The notes below the pieces were generated by a model. The model saw only the letters and a list, made by a program, of their open reading frames with translations, had not been told where the DNA came from and ran no database searches. Positions 8,260 to 17,288 of a stretch of DNA of 64,000 bases are shown here, one piece after another. The stretch is taken from assembly GCA_041391225.1 (NCBI GenBank), contig JAWKOL010000031.1, forward strand, positions 1 to 64,000, read 5' to 3'. The stretch is from RI-153 sp041391225. Its GTDB lineage: Bacteria > Chloroflexota > Anaerolineae > Caldilineales > Caldilineaceae. Each line of letters starts with the position of its first letter. Within the stretch, counting starts at the first letter, position 1. The translations under genes and the position numbers were made by a program.

Positions 8260-10836
8260 ATGCACTTTGCTTTACGAAAACCTTTCATTGCGGGGATTTT
8301 CTTCGCCTTCATCAGTTCACTGTCGGTAGCGCTCGTCATGGCACAGACGGACGATCCTGCCGAGATCCATGACATCGCGCGCATCCTCCCGCGGACAGTG
8401 TTGCCCACCGATGCGGCGTACGAGCCGGGCGTGGTACTGGTGAAATTCCAAGAAGATGCAGTCGCTGCCTCGGTCGCCGACTTGGCCCTGTCACTCGCCG
8501 TGCAGATCGAAGACGCGCACGCCGTCTCCGCGCTGCCCAACCTCTACGCCGTCACCGTTCAAGTTGGCGCAGAGGAAGAGGTAGCCGCAGCGTTGGCAGC
8601 CCATCCACAGGTATTGCTGGCCGAGCCGGACTACGTCTACCACACGTTGGAGACGCCCAATGATCCGCTCTATGACCGCTACCAGTGGAATTTGCAGCAT
8701 ATCCGCGCCGACGCCGCCTGGGATCAGACCACAGGCAGCACCGACGTAATCATCGCTATCCTCGATACCGGGGCCGATCTCAACCACCCCGATCTCGTGC
8801 AAAATCTCGTCGCCGGCTACGATTTCGTCAGCGATGACGCCGATCCTGGTGATGACGAAGGCCACGGCACGCACGTGGCCAGCATTGCCGCCGCAACCGG
8901 CAACAACGGCGTCGGTCTGACCGGGGTAGGCTGGCAGACCAAGATCATGCCGATCAAGGTCCTCGACGGCGACGGGCGCGGCGCTTCATCGGACATTGCA
9001 GAAGGCATCATCTGGGCCGTTGATCACGGCGCCGACGTACTCAACCTGAGCCTTGGCTCCACCCGCTATTCCGAAACCATCAACGCAGCAGTGCAGTATG
9101 CCTACGGACATGGCGTGCTGGTTGTGGCGGCTTCGGGCAACTACTACGCATCCGGCAATCCCACCGTCTACCCCGCGGCGCTGAACAATGTCCTTGCCGT
9201 GGCGGCGGTTAACGATGTAGACCGACACGCGTCCTATTCAAGCAGTGGCAGCTACGTTGACCTGGCGGCGCCGGGCGGCGATCCGGTCAACGCATCCGAC
9301 AACGACATCCGCCACTGGATCCCCGGCGCTTACCTGCGCAGCACCGGCCTTGCCTACGGCTGGTTGGTGGGGACAAGCCAGGCCGCCCCCCACGTGGCCG
9401 GGCTGGCGGCACTGCTTCTGGCCGTAGACCCTTCGCTGACGGTGGATCAATTGCAGTCGCTCATCAAAAACAGCGCAGTAGACATCGAATCGCCCGGTTG
9501 GGACGAACTCAGCGGCTACGGAAGAGTGGATGCTGCCGCTGCCATCGGCGCGCTCCTGGTCAGTGTCCCCACACCGACGCCCTCGCCAACCGCAACGGCA
9601 ACGCCCGCACCCACGGCCACGAACACCCCCAATCCTGTGCTACACACCAACGAAGAACTGCGCATCAACAGCACCATCACCAACCGCCAATCAGATGCGG
9701 CCATCATGGCGGATCAGATGGGCGAATTGAACGTGATCTGGCGCGATGACCGTAGCGGGGCAGCACAGATCTTCAGCGCACGGCTGCCTGTGGCTGCGCC
9801 CAGTTGGGGGCCGAATTTCAATGTTACAGGCAACACATCCGCCGCCGACAGCCAGTCTTTGAGCGCGCCGGCGCTGGGTGTGGATGGCCAGGGAAACCTA
9901 CATGCCGTCTGGCTGAGTGTTGATGCGGCGGGGCGAGGGACGTTGTACCACAGCATCCAGTGGCTGGGAACCACCGCCTGGGAGAATCTTGCCACCATCG
10001 ACGCCGGTTTCCAGCCCAACATGGAGACGGCGCCGGCACTCACGGTCAGTGCGGACGATACGCTGACGGCCGCATGGACGGCTGCCGCGGAGAATGCGGA
10101 AGCCCAACCGTCCGCGCTGATTCTGTGGAGTCGGCGAAACCCCAACACCGCACAATGGCAAGAAGCCGCACCACTCCACGTGGATGCAAACGTCGAGCAA
10201 TGTGATGTTGTCCTGGTCGACACTGCGCAGCACGTCTACGCCGCCTGGTCAGCGCGTGGCGCCGGCACTGCTTCGCTCAAGGTGGCCGCGCTTAGACACG
10301 ACGAAGATAGCTGGTCTTCGCCCACAACAGCCATGCCGCTTAACCCTGCCCTGGACACACATCATCCAGATCTGGCGATCACGGCGGACGGCACGCTTGT
10401 GCTGGTATGGAGCGATGTATGGGATCACGAGCAGGGGCAGGAAATCTTTGTGATCAGCCGCAGCCCAGACCAGGGCGTCTGGACAACGCCGACACGTGTG
10501 AACACCGGCAGCGGCAACACACAGAGATCGCCACACCTGGCCGTGAGCACAGCAGGCATGGCGCTTGTGTGGAGCGAAGATCGAGATGACACCGGCGATG
10601 TCTTCGTCGCCTGGTCCGACGGAGATCTGGCGCAATGGACACCAGGCCGCCGCGTCAATCAGGATGTGTCGAATATGCTGCAAGAAGACGCTGATGTCGC
10701 CCTGGATGCGTATGGGAACACCACGGTGGTTTGGAGCGATTTCCGCACCGGCGATGCTGGCCCCGAAATCTATGCCAGGTTCATCTCAACCACAAGTCGC
10801 TTTCAGGTCTACCTGAGCCAGATCGCACCGCGCTAA
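8260..10836 (+). CDS. Secreted subtilisin-like serine protease with C-terminal WD-like domain
   Basis: 858 residues. Signal peptide (residues 1-27, ending SVALVMAQT) and an inhibitor-like propeptide (~50-125). The S8 catalytic domain (~145-440) has Asp in AILDTGAD (~169), His in GHGTHVASIAA (~202) and Ser in GTSQAAPHVAGLAALLL (~373), with oxyanion Asn in VVAASGN. It resembles thermitase/fervidolysin. A short TPTPSPTATATPAPTATNTP linker joins a ~390-residue region of repeats such as WRDDRSG, WSEDRDDTGDVFVAWSD and WSDFRTGD, likely a six-bladed propeller that could bind substrate or cell surface. The last residues FQVYLSQIAPR resemble the YLPxI tails of proteins at 39.5 and 40.7 kb. An isolated transcription unit. 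Confidence 0.9.
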   Translation: MHFALRKPFIAGIFFAFISSLSVALVMAQTDDPAEIHDIARILPRTVLPTDAAYEPGVVLVKFQEDAVAASVADLALSLAVQIEDAHAVSALPNLYAVTVQVGAEEEVAAALAAHPQVLLAEPDYVYHTLETPNDPLYDRYQWNLQHIRADAAWDQTTGSTDVIIAILDTGADLNHPDLVQNLVAGYDFVSDDADPGDDEGHGTHVASIAAATGNNGVGLTGVGWQTKIMPIKVLDGDGRGASSDIAEGIIWAVDHGADVLNLSLGSTRYSETINAAVQYAYGHGVLVVAASGNYYASGNPTVYPAALNNVLAVAAVNDVDRHASYSSSGSYVDLAAPGGDPVNASDNDIRHWIPGAYLRSTGLAYGWLVGTSQAAPHVAGLAALLLAVDPSLTVDQLQSLIKNSAVDIESPGWDELSGYGRVDAAAAIGALLVSVPTPTPSPTATATPAPTATNTPNPVLHTNEELRINSTITNRQSDAAIMADQMGELNVIWRDDRSGAAQIFSARLPVAAPSWGPNFNVTGNTSAADSQSLSAPALGVDGQGNLHAVWLSVDAAGRGTLYHSIQWLGTTAWENLATIDAGFQPNMETAPALTVSADDTLTAAWTAAAENAEAQPSALILWSRRNPNTAQWQEAAPLHVDANVEQCDVVLVDTAQHVYAAWSARGAGTASLKVAALRHDEDSWSSPTTAMPLNPALDTHHPDLAITADGTLVLVWSDVWDHEQGQEIFVISRSPDQGVWTTPTRVNTGSGNTQRSPHLAVSTAGMALVWSEDRDDTGDVFVAWSDGDLAQWTPGRRVNQDVSNMLQEDADVALDAYGNTTVVWSDFRTGDAGPEIYARFISTTSRFQVYLSQIAPR

Positions 10837-10870
10837 AGAAAACCCGGCAGCTTTTGAAAACCTGCCGGGC
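10836..10870 (-). terminator. Intrinsic terminator of the MFS gene
   Basis: Stem CCCGGCAG (10843-10850) and CTGCCGGG (10862-10869). On the minus strand it is followed by TTTTCTTT. It lies between the convergent protease and MFS genes, 7 bp beyond the protease stop. Confidence 0.75.
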
Positions 10871-10875
10871 CTGTG

Positions 10876-12084
10876 TCAATCGTCGCTGGCTGGGGTGGCC
10901 AACGGCGCCGGTGACATGTGTTCTCGGCCTCGCTTGAACTGCGGTAGCTGCACCCCCCACAGCGCCAACAGCCCCAAAACCGCCGCCGCCGACAGGTAGG
11001 CCGATCCCTCGCCGAAGACGCCCAACATCCCATTGCCCCAGATCGGCCCCACCGCACGGCCCAGGCTTTCCATTGCACCACTCACGCCTTGGGCACGTCC
11101 TTGGGCCTGTTGATCGCCGGCCAGGCTGATCATCGATACCAATGTTGGATTTGAAAGCGCCGATCCAATCGACGCTGGAATCAACGCCACGATGAAGATA
11201 CGCCAATCGTAGGCGAACGCCGCCCAGCCCAGCCCCAAAACCGCCAAGATGATCCCCACCAGGTAGGTTCGTTTTTCGCCATAGCGCCGTACAATCGGAC
11301 CCACCGCTCCGCCTTGAATGATAGCGCCGATGAATCCAACCATCGCCAGCACCCACCCCACCTGAGAGACATTCCAACCAAAGCGGGCATTGCCAAAGAG
11401 GGCAAATGTCGTCTGGAAGACGGAGAACGCCGACCAGTAGACAAAATCCATCAACAACAAGGGGCCGATCACCGGGCGCGTAACCAGCATAGGAATATCG
11501 CGCCAGGGCATGCGCCGCTGCGTCGCAACCGACCGGTGATTCGTCTCCGCCAGCCAGAAGTAGGTGAGGAGCAGCGCCACCAGTGCCAGCGCCGCCGCCG
11601 CCCACGCCGGCGCCTGGTGCCCCCACATCCCCAGCACCCCCGCCATCGCCGGCCCAAAGACAAACCCCAACCCGAACGCCGCCCCGATAATCCCGTAGGC
11701 TTTGGCCCGATCCTCCTTGGCGGTGATGTCGCTGATGTAGGCGCGCGCCGTCGAGATATTGCCGCCGGATAGCCCGTCTACGATGCGCGCGGCAAATAGC
11801 CAGAACAGGTTGCCAGCCAATGCCAGCATCACAAAGCTGATCACCGTCCCCAGTAAGCTAAGCAACAGGATAGGCCGACGCCCGACGCGATCCGAAAGGC
11901 TCCCCAAAATTGGCGCCGCAACAATTTGGCAGATGGAATAGGAAGCAAAAAGCAGCCCGATCTGGAGTCCTGTTGCTTGAAAATCAGAAGCGTAGAGAGG
12001 AAGGAGAGGAATGACAATCCCAAAACCCAGCAAATTCACAAAGATGATCAGAAAAATGATCGCCAACGAACGTTGATTCGACAT
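10876..12084 (-). CDS. MFS multidrug/tetracycline-type exporter
   Basis: 402 residues with about 12 hydrophobic helices. Motif A is GSLSDRVGRRPILLL (after TM2); TM4 has ARIVDGLSGGNISTARAYI and TM5 has GAAFGLGFVFGPAMAG, the drug:H+ antiporter-1 (TetA/Bmr-like) pattern. The second half keeps a weaker motif A-like VRRYGEKR. The N-terminus MSNQRSLAIIFLIIFVNLLGFGIVIPLLP is typical. It would export a drug-like compound from the inner membrane using the proton gradient; substrate not predictable. It is divergent from the small membrane protein at 12461. Confidence 0.88.
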   Translation of the reverse strand: MSNQRSLAIIFLIIFVNLLGFGIVIPLLPLYASDFQATGLQIGLLFASYSICQIVAAPILGSLSDRVGRRPILLLSLLGTVISFVMLALAGNLFWLFAARIVDGLSGGNISTARAYISDITAKEDRAKAYGIIGAAFGLGFVFGPAMAGVLGMWGHQAPAWAAAALALVALLLTYFWLAETNHRSVATQRRMPWRDIPMLVTRPVIGPLLLMDFVYWSAFSVFQTTFALFGNARFGWNVSQVGWVLAMVGFIGAIIQGGAVGPIVRRYGEKRTYLVGIILAVLGLGWAAFAYDWRIFIVALIPASIGSALSNPTLVSMISLAGDQQAQGRAQGVSGAMESLGRAVGPIWGNGMLGVFGEGSAYLSAAAVLGLLALWGVQLPQFKRGREHMSPAPLATPASDD

Positions 12085-12301
12085 AGAGCCTCTTCACAAT
12101 CACAACACCGAACGCGAACCTTCACCCATCACAAGCGATTGATTCAACCAATCATCTCGCCGGCGAAGAATCGTAACACAGCACCCACAGATGACCAATC
12201 TGCATGATCTTGTCCGCCGGAATCGATCTACGCTTTCCCAACGATTCCCCTATACGACAATTTATGTAGACTGATTCTAGTCCAAAAGCCTACGTCTGGG
12301 T

Positions 12302-12330
12302 TTGTGAGCAAACGGGGATGGCGCTATAAT
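12302..12330 (+). promoter_or_regulatory. Sigma-70-type promoter
   Basis: TTGTGA at 12302-12307, 17-bp spacer, TATAAT at 12325-12330. Transcription would start near 12337, at a small hairpin CGGCACA/TGTGCCG (12336-12361), giving a ~125-nt leader for the small membrane protein gene at 12461. The rest of the 12085-12300 interval shows no gene. Confidence 0.7.
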
Positions 12331-12460
12331 ACGCGCGGCACATGTATCACTCTTTGTGCCGACTTGTGTACGAAGATACAGCCGTTACCGCATCACGTCG
12401 ATTCGCTAAAGCCGATTCTCTTAAGCCAATTCGATGTGTCTATATTATCGAGGTAAGTCG

Positions 12461-12643
12461 ATGACATCGCCCAAAGCCTTCTTCAGCAACACGTTGCTTG
12501 TGATGGGAGTTCTCTTTTTGGGTGGCTTCGCTGCATTTGAGATGAACGGGATTCAGATCGATCCTATCGTTCCTGCAGTGGCCGCTTTCTGTATCGCCAG
12601 CACAGCGTTGATTGATCGGCTGGGTTCCCGAGAAATGGAGTAG
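12461..12643 (+). CDS. Small two-helix membrane protein, unknown function
   Basis: 60 residues from ATG 12461 (MTSPKAFFSN), chosen for GAGG 9 bp upstream over an upstream in-frame ATG that lacks a ribosome site. There are two hydrophobic helices (LLVMGVLFLGGFAAF and IVPAVAAFCIASTALI) with the short loop EMNGIQIDP between them, and a charged tail LGSREME. A strong promoter precedes it (12302-12330), so it is likely expressed. I do not recognise the family. The next gene, pckA, has its own promoter, so a functional link is not implied. Confidence 0.6.
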   Translation: MTSPKAFFSNTLLVMGVLFLGGFAAFEMNGIQIDPIVPAVAAFCIASTALIDRLGSREME

Positions 12644-12794
12644 TCTGTTTCACCAAACAGTGGTCTTCCCGACTTCCCTACTGATGCTTCCCCCCACACC
12701 ATTTGGCGCTCCCCCTATCGCTTTGCATGTCCCCCCATGCGGGTCAAGGTCTGTCCTAGTCACATGTCTAGTTACATGACTAAGCCCACGGACA

Positions 12795-12823
12795 TTGTGA
12801 ATTAATGCACAAATGCCTATACT
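12795..12823 (+). promoter_or_regulatory. pckA promoter
   Basis: TTGTGA at 12795-12800, a 17-bp spacer and TATACT at 12818-12823. The predicted start is near 12830, giving a ~150-nt 5' leader before the pckA start codon. The upstream piece 12644-12794 holds no gene; it has a direct repeat CTAGTCACATG/CTAGTTACATG at about 12757-12777. Confidence 0.7.
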
Positions 12824-12826
12824 CGT

Positions 12827-12914
12827 CCGTGCGGGAACAATCCCAAAACTGCTTGAGAATTGAAGAAGTGACACAAAGACGTGGCACGGTTCAACGCCCA
12901 ACCACGCCGGGCGT
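12827..12914 (+). promoter_or_regulatory. Structured 5' leader of pckA (candidate)
   Basis: At the transcript start CCGTGC (12827-12832) can pair with GCACGG (12884-12889), enclosing a GGGAACAATCCC hairpin. A second hairpin ACGCCC/GGGCGT (12894-12899/12909-12914) follows before the ribosome site. No known riboswitch consensus was recognised. Confidence 0.35.
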
Positions 12915-12978
12915 CTCTACCCTTCTGCCCGTAGCAAAATAGCTACTCCGGCACATCGATTGACATTCTGGAGGCATC

Positions 12979-14595
12979 ATGCAAAACGTCGGCCCACACA
13001 TCAGCAACTTTGGCCTGGAGAACCACGGCATCGACAACGCAGAGACAGTTTACTGGAATCTGCCCACGCCGATGCTCTACGAAGAAGCCATCCGCCGCCG
13101 CGAAGGCGCCGTCACCCATCTAGGGCCGTTGGTCATTCGCACCGGTGATCACACAGGCCGCTCGCCCAACGACCGTTTCGTCGTGCGCGAACCCAGCTCC
13201 GAAGACAATATCTGGTGGGGCAAGATCAACTCGTCCTTTGAGCCGCAGAAGTTCGACGATATCTATCGGCGCATGCGCTCCTACAGCCAGCACCGCGACC
13301 TTTTCGTCTTCGACGGCTATGTCGGTGCAGACAAGCGCTACCAGCGCAAGGTCCGCATCGTCACCGAGAAGGCGTCGTTGGTCCTCTTTGCCCGCAACAT
13401 GTTTATTCGCGAATTCGACGGTGAAGTGCTGCGCAACTTCGTGCCTGATTTCACGGTGATCGATATGCCCAGCTTCCACGCCATCCCCGAAGAGGACGGC
13501 ACACGCAGCCAGACTTTCATCATTTTGAACTTTGCCAAGAAGCTGGTGCTCATCGGCGGCAGCGCCTACAGCGGTGAGATCAAGAAGTCGATCTTCAGCG
13601 CCATGAACTACCTGCTGCCCCTGGAAGGCGTAATGAGCATGCATTGCAGCGCCAACTACGGCCAAGACAAGAACGATGTGGCGCTCTTCTTCGGCCTGAG
13701 CGGCACCGGCAAGACGACGTTGAGCGCCGACCCATCTCGCACGCTCATCGGCGACGACGAACACGGCTGGAGCGATGACGGTGTCTTCAATTTTGAGGGC
13801 GGTTGCTACGCCAAGGTGATCAAACTGGATCCCAAAGGCGAACCCGAAATCTACGAGACCACGCGCCGCTTCGGCACGATCCTCGAGAACGTGGCCTACG
13901 ACAGCAAGACCCGCCGCATCGATCTCAACGACGACTCGCTCACCGAAAACACACGCGCCAGCTATCCCATCACTCACATCGCCAACGCCGACGCGTCGGG
14001 CGTGGCCGGCCACCCCAAGAATGTCATCTTCCTCACGGCGGATGCGTTCGGCGTGCTGCCGCCCATCAGCAAGCTGACCAAGGAACAGGCGATGTATCAC
14101 TTCTTGGCCGGGTACACGGCGCGCGTGGCCGGCACCGAGCGTGGCGTCACCGAGCCGAAGCCTGCCTTCTCCTCCTGTTTTGGTGCGCCGTTCATGCCGC
14201 TGCACCCTGGCGTCTACGCGGAGTTGCTAGGCAAAAAAATCGACAAACACGACGCCCAGGTGTGGCTGGTGAACACCGGCTGGACAGGCGGCCCCGCCGG
14301 CGTCGGCTCTCGCATGAAGCTGGCCTACACTCGACGCATGGTTGCCGCCGCCCTCAGCGGTGAACTGACCGACGCCGAAGTGGTGGTCGACCCGATCTTT
14401 GGGCTGAACGTACCCACAGCTATCGAAGGCGTACCGAGCGAAGTACTCAACCCGCGCAGCACCTGGGCCGATCCGGTGGCCTACGATGCCGCCGCCGCCA
14501 AGCTGGCGCAGATGTTTGTGAATGCCTTCAAGGAATTCGAAGACGGCGTAAGCCAGGAGATCATCGACGCTGGTCCGCGCGTGCCGGTGGCGTGA
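12979..14595 (+). CDS. pckA: ATP-dependent phosphoenolpyruvate carboxykinase
   Basis: 538 residues, normal length for the ATP-type enzyme, with a GGAGG ribosome site 7 bp before ATG. Key blocks: RTGDHTGRSPNDRFVV near the N-terminus, GGSAYSGEIKKSIF, the kinase-1a P-loop GLSGTGKTTLSAD (~240-252), the kinase-2 metal site LIGDDEHGW, FNFEGGCYAK and NTGWTGG near the C-terminus. It converts oxaloacetate and ATP to phosphoenolpyruvate, CO2 and ADP, the first committed step of gluconeogenesis, in the cytoplasm. All catalytic motifs are present. Monocistronic, with its own promoter, a possibly structured leader and a hairpin downstream. Confidence 0.97.
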   Translation: MQNVGPHISNFGLENHGIDNAETVYWNLPTPMLYEEAIRRREGAVTHLGPLVIRTGDHTGRSPNDRFVVREPSSEDNIWWGKINSSFEPQKFDDIYRRMRSYSQHRDLFVFDGYVGADKRYQRKVRIVTEKASLVLFARNMFIREFDGEVLRNFVPDFTVIDMPSFHAIPEEDGTRSQTFIILNFAKKLVLIGGSAYSGEIKKSIFSAMNYLLPLEGVMSMHCSANYGQDKNDVALFFGLSGTGKTTLSADPSRTLIGDDEHGWSDDGVFNFEGGCYAKVIKLDPKGEPEIYETTRRFGTILENVAYDSKTRRIDLNDDSLTENTRASYPITHIANADASGVAGHPKNVIFLTADAFGVLPPISKLTKEQAMYHFLAGYTARVAGTERGVTEPKPAFSSCFGAPFMPLHPGVYAELLGKKIDKHDAQVWLVNTGWTGGPAGVGSRMKLAYTRRMVAAALSGELTDAEVVVDPIFGLNVPTAIEGVPSEVLNPRSTWADPVAYDAAAAKLAQMFVNAFKEFEDGVSQEIIDAGPRVPVA

Positions 14596-14652
14596 TCAGG
14601 GACCGACGACCGACGACGATGACCGGTCGAGAATGATTGGTTGAAATCAGGA

Positions 14653-14684
14653 AGCGCCGGGTGGGGAGACCTGCCCGGTGCTTT
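14653..14684 (+). terminator. Probable pckA terminator
   Basis: Stem AGCGCCGGG (14653-14661) and CCCGGTGCT (14674-14682) with one G-T pair, followed by TTTCG. The U-tract is weak. It lies 58 bp after the pckA stop. Confidence 0.55.
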
Positions 14685-14807
14685 CGCGTGTGGACAGAGC
14701 GAGTGGATCCGCGTTGGCTTTCTGATAATCCGCTCAGATCAGCCCAATCCGCTCGATCCGCGTTCCATTCCGTTGCTGCAACGAGGACTGCTACCGTTCA
14801 TGGTATA

Positions 14808-14823
14808 CTGAACGTTCATCTGA
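14808..14823 (+). promoter_or_regulatory. era promoter, extended -10 with overlapping dyad
   Basis: TGG precedes TATACT (14814-14819), an extended -10 element. GTTCA and TGAAC flank it symmetrically (GTTCATGGTATACTGAAC), a possible operator. No good -35 was found at the right spacing. Confidence 0.45.
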
Positions 14824-14854
14824 CCATCTTTGTGGCTCAATTCAGGAGCGTGAT

Positions 14855-15883
14855 GTGACGCCGAAACAACGTATGCCGGATCCAGACGAATTTGAGGCGC
14901 AGTTTGCCGATCTACTCAGTGGACAGGCAGATCTGCCTAGCGACCACCGTAGCGGCTTCGTGGCCGTGATCGGGCGCCCCAATGTGGGCAAGTCGACGCT
15001 GCTCAACCGGCTGCTGGGCCAGAAGATCGCCATCACCAGCGACAAGCCACAGACGACGCGAGATCAGATCCTGGGCATCCGCAGCGAAGAAGACGCGCAG
15101 TACATCTTCCTCGACACCCCGGGCATCCATCGTCCCAAGCACAAACTGGGGCGGCACATGGTGCAGGTGGCCGAAGAGACCATCACCGACGACGCCGATG
15201 TGGTGCTCTGGCTGGTGGATGTCACCACGCCGCCCACCGACGAGGACGTCCTGATTGCGGGGCGGTTGCGCGAATTGGGCGCCAAGCTGCCATTGCCCCG
15301 GCTGATCCTGGGGTTGAACAAGCTCGACGACTGGCAAGGCGAAGAAGACAGCCTAAACGAGCGTCGCGCCGCCTACCTCGCCCTGCTGGCAGGCATCCGC
15401 ACCGAAGACGCGCCCGCCACGCTGCAATCCTACATCTTCAGCGCCAAAGATGGACGTGGCGTCAATGATCTGCTGACCGGCCTGCGCCAGGCGCTGCCTG
15501 AAGGCCCCCAATACTACCCCGACGATCAGGTGACAGACCTCAACCTGCGCTTTCTGGTGGGCGAGCTGATCCGCGAGCAGGTGCTCAACCTGCTACATCA
15601 GGAAGTCCCCCACAGCGTGGCCGTCGGCGTCACCGATTTTGAGGAGCGCGGCGACAACCTCACCTACATCGCCGCCACCATCTACGTCGAGCGCGCCACA
15701 CAGAAGGGCATCGTCCTGGGCAGCGGTGGCGCCATGATCAAGCAGATCGGCAAGCTGGCCCGCCCCCAGATCGAAGAGATGGTGGGAACGAAGGTCTACC
15801 TCGAACTCTGGGTCAAAGTCTGGGAGAAGTGGCGACGCCGTGAGAACATGCTGCGTCGCTTGGGCTACGATGTCGGTCAATGA
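14855..15883 (+). CDS. era: GTPase Era
   Basis: 342 residues. The G1 motif is GRPNVGKST (~39-47), switch/G2 is TTRDQILG, G3 is DTPGIHRPKHKLG, G4 is LNKLDD and G5 is FSAKDGRGV. The C-terminal KH domain carries GSGGAMIKQIGKLARPQIEEM and VYLELWVKVWEKW. Era binds the 3' end of 16S rRNA and helps 30S assembly. Start GTG at 14855 is preferred because AGGAG lies 6 bp upstream; an ATG six codons later is possible. A ~38-residue N-terminal extension precedes the G domain, slightly longer than usual. Confidence 0.96.
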   Translation: MTPKQRMPDPDEFEAQFADLLSGQADLPSDHRSGFVAVIGRPNVGKSTLLNRLLGQKIAITSDKPQTTRDQILGIRSEEDAQYIFLDTPGIHRPKHKLGRHMVQVAEETITDDADVVLWLVDVTTPPTDEDVLIAGRLRELGAKLPLPRLILGLNKLDDWQGEEDSLNERRAAYLALLAGIRTEDAPATLQSYIFSAKDGRGVNDLLTGLRQALPEGPQYYPDDQVTDLNLRFLVGELIREQVLNLLHQEVPHSVAVGVTDFEERGDNLTYIAATIYVERATQKGIVLGSGGAMIKQIGKLARPQIEEMVGTKVYLELWVKVWEKWRRRENMLRRLGYDVGQ

Positions 15884-15885
15884 AA

Positions 15886-17022
15886 CTAAAAATCGTAGCT
15901 GTGTAGCAGGTAGGTACGTTGCGGCGCCAGCCCCTGCGCCTCCAAAAACGGATTCCCCTCCGCCGTAGACGGCATCGGCCCAATCAACATTGTACGCCAA
16001 CCCGCATCGATGGCTGTCTGCTGCGCCGCCCGCCACAGTTGACCGCCGATCCCCCGCCGTCGCCAGGACGGCAGCACCCCGCCGAAGAGCAAACGGCCAC
16101 TGTCGACGGGCCGCTGCGCCCGCCAACGCAACCAGAACCGCCACCAGGGCATACGCCCGCCGTCCGCTGTGCGCAGCGCCGCCGCAAGATCCGGCTGCAC
16201 GAGGACATAGCCCACGGGTTCGCCGTCCATTGTGGCCAGGCGCCCATGCAACGGGAAGCGCCCCAACCAATCGAGCAAGAAGCCGGCTTCGTCGGCATCC
16301 GGCGCTGGGAAGTCGGCCCAGAGAGGCATCGTCTGCGCCAAGAGGGGCAGCAAGTCACCGCGCAGACGATGCGGATCGAACGATTCGATCTTGGCTGCGC
16401 CGTTTTGGGGATCATCGACGCGGGCGGGAACCTCGATCTCATAGAGCAGCGCTCGCCCACGTGGACGGCATACCAGCGCCGCGATTTCCGGCACGTAGGG
16501 CGGATTGTACGCAGAATGTAGCGGCGGCAGGCGGTGAAAATGATCCTGGAGAACCCCGCTGCTCAGATGTGGGGATAACCCAGTTGGCAGGATGACACGC
16601 CGCACGCCCTGTGGCTGCAACATCTCCTGGGCTTGGGCTAAAAAGCGAGCAAGGCTCTCCTCATCGTTTGCCAGGTGCAAATCTGAAATGTAGGCTGTGC
16701 CATCCCGTCGCCGTGGATCACGCAGCAGTATCCCCGCCACAACGCTTTCCTCGAAGAGCGCGCCCGAGAAGGCGGGCAGATCGTTTTTTTGGGGAGATCG
16801 TGGCTGTCTTCGCTGCGGCAATGCCTCACCGTAGAGCAGAATCGGATCCATGCGCGCCAGGTGCGCATGGCGCGTGGGGGGAAGCGCCGCCACAAAATCC
16901 GGCACGTAGGGCGGGCACCAACGATCATCGCTCTGATAGATCTGCCGCCACCGCCCCACAAACTCGCGGCGCTGCCAACTACCTTCGATCACGTGGAAGC
17001 GATAGTTGAAATAACGGGCCAC
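15886..17022 (-). CDS. GNAT-family N-acetyltransferase-like protein
   Basis: 378 residues. The C-terminal ~110 residues carry a GNAT acetyl-CoA site, LLFGGVLPSWRRRGIGGQLWRAAQQTA (motif A with the RRRGIG pyrophosphate loop), followed by a P(F)LEAQGLAPQRTYLLHSY beta-strand tail. The N-terminal two thirds (FVGRWRQIYQSDDRWCPPY and beyond) resembles proteins in which a degenerate GNAT fold is duplicated. The acceptor is unknown. Convergent with era (2 bp apart) and divergent from the oriC/dnaA region. Confidence 0.75.
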   Translation of the reverse strand: MARYFNYRFHVIEGSWQRREFVGRWRQIYQSDDRWCPPYVPDFVAALPPTRHAHLARMDPILLYGEALPQRRQPRSPQKNDLPAFSGALFEESVVAGILLRDPRRRDGTAYISDLHLANDEESLARFLAQAQEMLQPQGVRRVILPTGLSPHLSSGVLQDHFHRLPPLHSAYNPPYVPEIAALVCRPRGRALLYEIEVPARVDDPQNGAAKIESFDPHRLRGDLLPLLAQTMPLWADFPAPDADEAGFLLDWLGRFPLHGRLATMDGEPVGYVLVQPDLAAALRTADGGRMPWWRFWLRWRAQRPVDSGRLLFGGVLPSWRRRGIGGQLWRAAQQTAIDAGWRTMLIGPMPSTAEGNPFLEAQGLAPQRTYLLHSYDF

Positions 17023-17031
17023 ATTTCCCCC

Positions 17032-17170
17032 TGTGGATAAGATCGTGGATAATTCGCGGCAACTTCGGATAAGTCAGGCTGGGCTGCGGATAACCATTTT
17101 CATCAACAAAAGGACGGAATTTGCCCAGTGAAACAACCTTAAATTTTACAGAGATTTTATCGTGGCGCTC
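17032..17170. other. oriC: Probable chromosomal origin (oriC): four DnaA boxes and AT-rich stretch
   Basis: Four same-strand DnaA-box-like 9-mers: TGTGGATAA (17032-17040, a perfect consensus), CGTGGATAA (17044-17052), TTCGGATAA (17064-17072) and TGCGGATAA (17085-17093). Start-to-start distances are 12, 20 and 21 bp. They are followed by AT-rich DNA at about 17130-17165 that could serve as the unwinding element. The location, upstream of dnaA, is the commonest bacterial origin site. dnaN is not next to dnaA here, so strand-asymmetry analysis is needed to confirm. Confidence 0.6.
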
Positions 17171-17288
17171 TGTTAAGGAAAGCTAACATTTTGAGTATTG
17201 GTCGGCGGCACCCGCTAGATACCGCGTAGAACACGCGTTCACTGGGCAAAAATGGACATTTTTCGCCTGCCAAGGCAGCCAAATTCAA

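Noticed and set aside
13120..14205. 361-codon minus-strand frame opposite pckA
   Set aside because: Antisense of a fully conserved enzyme; no promoter or ribosome site.
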